From: an uncultured Gammaproteobacteria bacterium
Lineage (GTDB): Bacteria; Pseudomonadota; Gammaproteobacteria; SZUA-140
Length of the DNA: 40,378 bases
Direction: 5' to 3'
NCBI GenBank assembly: GCA_945787155.1
Contig: CALZHD010000035.1
Location: 1-40,378 of the forward strand
The notes under the pieces: generated by a model
Told to the model about the DNA's origin: nothing
Databases searched by the model: none
Seen by the model: only the letters and a program-made list of their open reading frames with translations
Part shown: positions 35,815-40,378 of the stretch, piece after piece
Layout: each line of letters begins with the position of its first letter
How positions within the stretch are numbered: the first letter of the stretch is position 1
Position numbers and translations under genes: made by a program

Positions 35815-36108
35815 TCAGTCCTGACAATAGATTTTTCTGAGTGCGTTGATTACATCTTCCCATGCGGGATTAGCAATTCGATATTGAATAAAATTCCCCT
35901 GCTTGCGGGTTTCAAGCAGCCCCAGCAAGCGCATCTTCGAAAGGTGCTTGGATAGATTGGTCTGTTCGGCCCCGGTGGCGTCCTGCAGCTCGCTGACGGT
36001 CATCGGCCCATTGAGCAGGTGGCACAGGACAGTGAGGCGAATCTCATGGGCGATCGCCTTAAGTCCTTCGCTGGCTGCCTCTACAGCTTCTTTTGGAATC
36101 TCATTCAT
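35815..36108 (-). CDS. ArsR-family persulfide-responsive repressor of the SqrR/BigR/YgaV type
   Basis: 97 residues, winged helix-turn-helix (recognition region GAEQTNLSKHLSKMRLLGLL). Two cysteines only: Cys29 in RLTVLC and Cys95 in IYCQD, 66 residues apart. That is the spacing of the sensing pair in SqrR and BigR, where persulfides make a polysulfide bridge and release DNA. No metal-binding ELCVCDL motif of ArsR/SmtB is present. The first gene of the operon it presumably represses. No ribosome site can be seen because the -10 box ends seven bases before the ATG (see promoter). Confidence 0.9.
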   Translation of the reverse strand: MNEIPKEAVEAASEGLKAIAHEIRLTVLCHLLNGPMTVSELQDATGAEQTNLSKHLSKMRLLGLLETRKQGNFIQYRIANPAWEDVINALRKIYCQD

Positions 36109-36115
36109 GAAGCAA

Positions 36116-36144
36116 ACTATATGGCAATATGATCATTTAGTCAA
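36116..36144 (-). promoter_or_regulatory. Sigma70 promoter and candidate operator of the persulfide operon, apparently leaderless
   Basis: On the minus strand: TTGACT (36144-36139), 17 bases, TATAGT (36121-36116), then only seven bases to the regulator ATG, so transcription should begin at or next to the A of ATG. An inverted ATAT-N4-ATAT (36119-36130) overlaps the -10 box and spacer and is a candidate repressor site. Confidence 0.65.
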
Positions 36145-36289
36145 TTGCTTTTTTGTTGTGGCATGTTAAACGGTTGTTATATTTGAGATATTGGACGCAT
36201 GTTATATTAATCGAGAGCTGCTTTTTGGCCGATATATAGTAGATGGTATGAGTATCCCCATTTTATCTACCGCTCCTGCCGTTTAAATT

Positions 36290-37495
36290 ATGATAATTAA
36301 TTCATTACCTACTCCAGTGCCAACACTTAACAGTGATGTCATTCGGCCTCAGAAATCGCCGGACTCGTCACCGGAAAGTACTGTGATACAGAATCGCAAG
36401 GTGGCCCCGATCCCTGATGCACGAGTGGTGCAGCAGGGTAGTGAGGCCAGCAATGGCAATGGCATCCAGGATCATAAGCAAGATGTGACGTCGGAGAGGG
36501 TGGCGCAAGACAGGGGTGATGATCCGGGCGGAAAAGGGCCGGAGGGGGCGAGTGCAAATCGTAGTGAGCTACTGAGTGATGATGAGTTGCGTGAGGTTGA
36601 AAACCTTGCACAGCGTGATCGTGAAGTACGTGCGCATGAGCAGGCACATCTTTCTGCGGCGGGGGACCGTGCAACCAGTGGTGCAAGTTTCAGTTATACC
36701 ACTGGTCCAGATGGCAAGCGCTATGCCACGGGGGGTGAGGTAGGCATCGATACTTCGCCAGTACGTGGTGACCCAGAGGCCACGTTGCGTGCCGCTGCAT
36801 TGATTCAGCGTGCGGCACTGGCACCTGCAGAGCCTTCTGCGCAGGATAGACAGATCGCGGCAGCGGCATCTGCGATGGCACATGAGGCGCAGACTGAGGT
36901 CAGTCAGCAGCGTGCGGAAGAATCGCAGACGAAATCACAGGCAGAGCCAAAATCAGCATCGCAGGCAGCATCGCAGTCAACATCAGGCGATGCGACACCC
37001 CCTAAGGCGGACGTTGATACAGCAGGCAACGCTGTTAGTGATTCGCGTGATGAGCAGACAAAGAGTCGACAGCAGCAATTGGAAGATGTTTTTAGTGCGG
37101 TGGAACGGGGGCTTGATGGTGACCCTCGAGGGGGAAACCTGGATAACTTTCTACCAGCAGGGCAGGTTGGTAATACGGTGTTGAGATCTACTGAGCGGCC
37201 TGCTCAAGAAAGACGGATCGCCATTGAAGAGGATTCCATAGCGCAAAATGTACGTCTAGAGGCGGGGCCGCAGCGTGATGATGAGGTTCGGGCCACACCT
37301 GTGGAACCTACTCAGGCTTCAGTCTCAATTGATGAGAGTGTTGTATCCTCCGATGAGCAGTCTGGGGAAGTGGTGGTTGATGCGCGTGATGAACAGATCA
37401 AGAGTCAACAGCAGCAATTGGAAGGAATGTTTAGCGACGTCGCACAAGGGCTTGGAGGTGAGCCGCGAGGAACAAATCTAGATTATTTTCTTTAA
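36290..37495 (+). CDS. SprA-related putative metalloprotease with duplicated C-terminal motif
   Basis: 401 residues. The conserved core (about 95-205) has the family pattern: LSDDELREVENLAQRDREVRAHEQAH, with a zinc-type HEQAH motif (116-120), then FSYTTGPDGKRYATGGEVGID and a Pro/Ala-rich stretch DPEATLRAAALIQRAALAPAEPS. This is the SprA-related family, annotated as putative metalloproteases; activity is unproven as far as I know. No signal peptide. Regions outside the core are low complexity (Gln/Ser/Ala). Two copies of a 38-residue motif (251-288 and 364-401) end in NLDNFL and NLDYFL. No good ribosome site before the ATG. A strong terminator follows. Confidence 0.85.
   Translation: MIINSLPTPVPTLNSDVIRPQKSPDSSPESTVIQNRKVAPIPDARVVQQGSEASNGNGIQDHKQDVTSERVAQDRGDDPGGKGPEGASANRSELLSDDELREVENLAQRDREVRAHEQAHLSAAGDRATSGASFSYTTGPDGKRYATGGEVGIDTSPVRGDPEATLRAAALIQRAALAPAEPSAQDRQIAAAASAMAHEAQTEVSQQRAEESQTKSQAEPKSASQAASQSTSGDATPPKADVDTAGNAVSDSRDEQTKSRQQQLEDVFSAVERGLDGDPRGGNLDNFLPAGQVGNTVLRSTERPAQERRIAIEEDSIAQNVRLEAGPQRDDEVRATPVEPTQASVSIDESVVSSDEQSGEVVVDARDEQIKSQQQQLEGMFSDVAQGLGGEPRGTNLDYFL
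37040..37153 (+). repeat. C-terminal motif repeat, copy 1
   Basis: 114 bases encoding 38 residues: DSRDEQTKSRQQQLEDVFSA to LDNFL. Similar over its full length to copy 2; the shared DNA run CAGCAGCAATTGGAAG is identical. Confidence 0.85.
37379..37492 (+). repeat. C-terminal motif repeat, copy 2
   Basis: 114 bases encoding DARDEQIKSQQQQLEGMFSD to LDYFL, the last 38 residues of the protein. The third-base and amino-acid differences from copy 1 indicate an old duplication. Confidence 0.85.
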
Positions 37496-37523
37496 GTCTT
37501 TTGCAGTACGAAAATCGGATAAT

Positions 37524-37561
37524 AAAAAAGGGGCTGACATCGCTGTCAGTCCCTTTTTTTT
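37524..37561. terminator. Strong bidirectional Rho-independent terminator
   Basis: A-tract, GGGG, stem CTGACA / TGTCAG with loop TCGC, CCC, then eight T. It lies between convergent genes and has A/T tracts on both sides, so it can serve the SprA-like gene and the carbonic anhydrase. Confidence 0.9.
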
Positions 37562-37614
37562 AGTAATTATTGAGGTGTTTGTCGACAGTGATGATTGCCG
37601 ACAGGCCTCAGTTA

Positions 37615-38496
37615 TTACTTGATTTCAGACAACAGCTTTGGATTAACAACCAGCTTACGAACACCGTGCGCATGGTCTTCATTGAAGGCGTTATCTTTAC
37701 ACCACTCGCCTACGCTGTTGATGTCAAGCTTGGCACACTGAGGGCGCACACTCCAGCTAACCTGTAGCGGTGAACATGATTGCTCGCTGTACTTAGGGCC
37801 GGTGGTAGATCCGAGGAACTCAACAGGCTTGCCAGTGCCGGTAGGCAGCGCTTTTGGCTGATGATAGCCATTCACCATGTTGCCATCATAATCCAGGTCA
37901 TTGAAGTTCAGTGCATTTGAATCATTGACCAGGGTGAAGACCTGAGTCTCGACACGCAGATCTGGATTGGCTACGCCATCAGAGAGGCATGAACCGAGCG
38001 TTGGACCAGGCTTAACGTCACCAGAACTGTGTACCCAGTGAACTTCGATGGTATCACCTGGTTGCAGGTCACCATGCTTACCTTTACAGATGGCTTCTTT
38101 GGTGGGTGCCAACTCGGCCTGGCTCAGCTCTTTGCTGATAGCACATTGATAACCGCTATCGTAACCGTGATCACCATCCCCCGCGTAGATAGAGAAATCT
38201 TTTGCTTTGTGCTCGGCATTTTCGTGAAAATGGATGTTACACAGATTCATTTCCGTAGATGGTGGCGCCAGAGAAAAGGCGCGCTTATTTTCGCCGCTCA
38301 GGTTGTCGATATCTCGCGGTGTCTGTGGGCCAAATCCTTCACAGGCCTTGCCACCACCATGCTTAGCATCCCATCCCATTTTGTCATGACCTTTTTTGTC
38401 TTTGCCATGGCCGTGCCCTTCAGATGCCGTGCCATTTACAGAAAATAGGCCAAGCGCCAGGATGATGCCGGCTTGTGTCAATTTACCCAATGCCAT
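37615..38496 (-). CDS. Delta-class carbonic anhydrase, periplasmic
   Basis: 293 residues from the ATG at 38494-38496, which follows GAGGGGAG by seven bases; the longer open frame adds 22 residues without a ribosome site. Signal peptide 1-24 (NGTAS-EGH), then a His/Gly/Lys-rich segment (residues 27-49) that could bind metal. The catalytic-type motifs NLCNIHFHENAEHK (His89, His91, His96) and EVHWVHSSG (His153, His156), and VETQVFTLVND, match delta-class carbonic anhydrases first known from diatoms. Six or more cysteines suggest disulfides. It would interconvert CO2 and bicarbonate in the periplasm, consistent with an autotroph's carbon supply (inference). Confidence 0.85.
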   Translation of the reverse strand: MALGKLTQAGIILALGLFSVNGTASEGHGHGKDKKGHDKMGWDAKHGGGKACEGFGPQTPRDIDNLSGENKRAFSLAPPSTEMNLCNIHFHENAEHKAKDFSIYAGDGDHGYDSGYQCAISKELSQAELAPTKEAICKGKHGDLQPGDTIEVHWVHSSGDVKPGPTLGSCLSDGVANPDLRVETQVFTLVNDSNALNFNDLDYDGNMVNGYHQPKALPTGTGKPVEFLGSTTGPKYSEQSCSPLQVSWSVRPQCAKLDINSVGEWCKDNAFNEDHAHGVRKLVVNPKLLSEIK

Positions 38497-38594
38497 TGTT
38501 AGCTCCCCTCTTATTGTTGATGTTTGAAGGCCATGTATGACCTTAATTTTTATAATTATCAAAAATTTATATGAACGTTTCTGACCAAATAAAG

Positions 38595-38618
38595 GCGATT
38601 ATACTATAAGGTAATCGC
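38595..38618 (-). promoter_or_regulatory. Inverted repeat over a -10 box upstream of the carbonic anhydrase
   Basis: Arms GCGATTA (38595-38601) and TAATCGC (38612-38618) are perfectly inverted with a 10-base gap. On the minus strand TATAAT (38603-38598) sits inside it, about 100 bases before the gene start. It looks like an operator over a promoter. The -35 region is weak (TTAGTT). Confidence 0.5.
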
Positions 38619-38751
38619 GAACTAATCTAGTAAAAAGGGGTGTCACGAAAGGTAAATACGAACATAAGAATGCTATCAGTTAGCTATGGCAGCGAAAATT
38701 ACACTTTGTGGTGAGGGGTATCTATTAGCCTGGTGCAGTTAGAGATGGGGG

Positions 38752-40378
38752 TTATGTCATCACTAAGATCAGATTGACGAGCATTGAGGCGATGGCCAAC
38801 ACCTTCCAGAAGGCTACGGGATGGCGCTCAATGAGTGGCTGGAACTCTTTTCTTATCAGTGTGCTATTGGGTTTTTGTATATCGTGGATGAATTCAGAAA
38901 GCAGCTGGTAGCGGCATTCGGGATTGAGATGTGTCGCCTTTTCAAGTGCGCCATCGATCCATATGGGTAGTGACGGGTTGTGGGTTCTGGCCGGAATATA
39001 CGCGATATGTTTGAGGATGTTTTTTGATAATGGTTTGCCATACGGAAGCTTTCCACCGGTGAGCATTTCGTAAGTGATGACGCCGAGTGAAAAGATATCG
39101 GCACGATTGGTCGCCGCTTGCTCCAGAAAATATTCCGGTGCGGCGTAATCAAATGTGCCCAATAGCTTGCCACGTTCGATCGGCGCATCGATCTCCTGTA
39201 TGCCAGCGATTCGGGTAGAGCCGAAATCGACGATCTTGACGGTATCGTGGCTGTCGATCATCAGGTTTTCTGGTTTCAGATCCTGGTGTAGCATCTCCTG
39301 GCGGTGAAATGCACGTAGCCCTTGTGCTGCTTGTTCAATGATATTTCGCACTTCGGCGAGCGAACATTCTGGATTGTCATCCATCCATGTGCGCAGTGTC
39401 TGGCCATCGATATACTCGGTAACGTGGTACAGGAATCGGCGCTGTTGTTTGGGCTCTAGTACCTTCAGTACATGGCTATTATTGATGCGCCGTCCGGCCC
39501 ACTCTTCATGCAGAAAGCCATCGATATATTCGGCGTCATCTTCGAAGTTTACCGAGGGTGTTTTGATGGTCACCATGGTCTCGTTATCCTGATCGACGGC
39601 GAGGTAGAGCTGCGAGCGATTACTGGCATGTAGTTCGCGTACAATTTTGTAGCCATCCAGCACCATGCCTATTTCCAGCGGCGGTGGAAAGGGCAGGTCA
39701 GTGAGGTGTTGAAAAAACTCCTCTTCATTTTGTTGTGGCAGGTGGTCAATCTCGATGACCTGGCAGGTGACGTTATCCTCACTGCCGTTCTCCAGTGCAC
39801 GTCGCACGAGCGTCTTTGCAGCGCGTTCGGGCTGGCCACGTAGTTCACGCAGGGTAGTGGTTAACTCCTTGTGGCTGATGAATTCATGCACGCCATCGGT
39901 GGTGAGTAGAAAGAGGTCGCCTTCCTCGACGGGTAGATTGCGATAATCGATTTCGACCAGTGAATCAGCGCCCATGGCACGGTTTAGAAACGCCTTTTCG
40001 TTGCTGCCCCAGGTCTGGTGGTCACGCGTCAGGCATTCCAGGTCTCCCTGTTGTGACATGTGATAGATGCGGCTATCGCCAACATGAAAGAGATGAGCAG
40101 TGGTCGATTTGATGACCACGCTGCTCATTGTCGTCAACAGATTATGTGAGGTGGTACAGGCGCGCTGGTTTTGGCTATAGAGCCAGTGATTGAGTGCCCC
40201 GAGAATGCGTTGTCCCGAGGATTTGACGGTCCACGATTCAGGGGTGCTGAAGTAGTCGTTGAGAAAACCGCGTACACAGGCTTCGGCCGCTTCTCGTCCT
40301 CCTTCGGCACTGCTGACGCCATCGGCGATGATGATGGCCACCCCTTTGGTGGTGAGGGTTGGTTCTTCTGGCACCATG
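38752..40378 (-). CDS. Bifunctional PP2C-type phosphatase / Ser-Thr kinase, N-terminus beyond window
   Basis: 541 residues visible; the frame is open to the window edge, and the ATG at 40377 lies inside a conserved segment (VPEEPTLTTKG), so the real start is upstream. PP2C domain to about residue 215: IADGVSSAEGGREAAEACV, GDSRIYH, LLTTDGVHEFIS and a terminal GSEDNVTC. The kinase domain is at about 235-505: IKTPS, HQDLKPEN (non-RD), DFGSTR, and the rest of the lobe. A membrane helix lies at the very C-terminus (AFWKVLAIASMLVNLILVM), so both catalytic domains face the cytosol. In related genomes such fusions occur beside nitrate transporters; nothing in the window tests that. 255 bases separate it from the carbonic anhydrase gene. 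Confidence 0.92.
   Translation of the reverse strand, partial: MVPEEPTLTTKGVAIIIADGVSSAEGGREAAEACVRGFLNDYFSTPESWTVKSSGQRILGALNHWLYSQNQRACTTSHNLLTTMSSVVIKSTTAHLFHVGDSRIYHMSQQGDLECLTRDHQTWGSNEKAFLNRAMGADSLVEIDYRNLPVEEGDLFLLTTDGVHEFISHKELTTTLRELRGQPERAAKTLVRRALENGSEDNVTCQVIEIDHLPQQNEEEFFQHLTDLPFPPPLEIGMVLDGYKIVRELHASNRSQLYLAVDQDNETMVTIKTPSVNFEDDAEYIDGFLHEEWAGRRINNSHVLKVLEPKQQRRFLYHVTEYIDGQTLRTWMDDNPECSLAEVRNIIEQAAQGLRAFHRQEMLHQDLKPENLMIDSHDTVKIVDFGSTRIAGIQEIDAPIERGKLLGTFDYAAPEYFLEQAATNRADIFSLGVITYEMLTGGKLPYGKPLSKNILKHIAYIPARTHNPSLPIWIDGALEKATHLNPECRYQLLSEFIHDIQKPNSTLIRKEFQPLIERHPVAFWKVLAIASMLVNLILVMT

Noticed and set aside
40375-40377. ATG at the right edge as the true start of the phosphatase-kinase
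   Set aside because: The sequence after it is already inside the PP2C domain, so the first conserved residues must lie beyond the window.
1-40378. CRISPR arrays, insertion sequences, tRNA or rRNA genes
   Set aside because: No regularly spaced repeats, transposase domains, terminal inverted repeats or tRNA cloverleaf patterns were seen on reading the gaps; absence is by eye and not by program.

Overview
The window is a chromosomal segment of a gammaproteobacterium with moderate G+C. The evidence is a long gene order typical of that class: suhB, trmJ, cysE, a complete isc iron-sulfur operon (iscR to iscX), then ndk, rlmN, pilF, rodZ, ispG, hisS, yfgM, bamB and der. Key residues in many of these proteins fall at, or within a few positions of, the Escherichia coli numbering (IscR C92/C98/C104, IscU C37/C63/C106, Fdx C42/C48/C51/C87, IspG C270/C273/C305). 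A persulfide-oxidation operon and three sulfurtransferase or desulfurase paralogues point to a sulfur-oxidising or sulfide-exposed relative of the Chromatiales. That assignment is inference; no rRNA or tRNA gene is present.

Layout. Positions 1-548 hold the 5' part of a secreted protein leaving the left edge on the minus strand. Positions 757-4323 hold a transmembrane Ser/Thr kinase followed by a lipoprotein with Sel1 repeats and a caspase domain. A repeat-like non-coding stretch follows, then a two-domain rhodanese, a possible small gene and suhB, all on the minus strand. Positions 7272-25109 are a nearly unbroken plus-strand housekeeping block. It includes the isc operon, which has an IscR-type operator/promoter and an extra NifS-like cysteine desulfurase ahead of iscS. 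Positions 25553-26478 hold an AT-rich CheX/CheY-like pair. The minus strand from 26708 to 32605 carries an MscS-type channel, a DUF5329-like secreted protein and an 1124-residue M1-M28-PDZ peptidase. A secreted beta-propeller protein (32752-33849) meets, tail to tail, a minus-strand operon of a SqrR/BigR/YgaV-type ArsR regulator, a YgaP-type rhodanese, an ETHE1-type persulfide dioxygenase and a TauE-type exporter. The right end holds a SprA-related putative metalloprotease with a duplicated C-terminal motif, a delta-class carbonic anhydrase, and a PP2C phosphatase-kinase fusion truncated by the right edge.

How they work together. CysE makes O-acetylserine for cysteine synthesis. IscS, and probably the second desulfurase, take sulfur from cysteine for cluster assembly on IscU, with IscA, HscA/HscB, Fdx and IscX assisting. 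IscR represses the operon when clusters are sufficient. RlmN and IspG, encoded just downstream, are Fe-S enzymes. BamB, YfgM, RodZ and PilF concern the envelope. The SqrR-like operon would sense persulfides and move sulfane sulfur through rhodanese and dioxygenase to sulfite, which TauE exports. The best candidates for less-described biology are the kinase-caspase pair, the persulfide operon with its apparently leaderless promoter, the tandem desulfurases, the three-domain peptidase, and the delta carbonic anhydrase with an inverted repeat over its promoter. I found no CRISPR array, insertion sequence, tRNA or rRNA.
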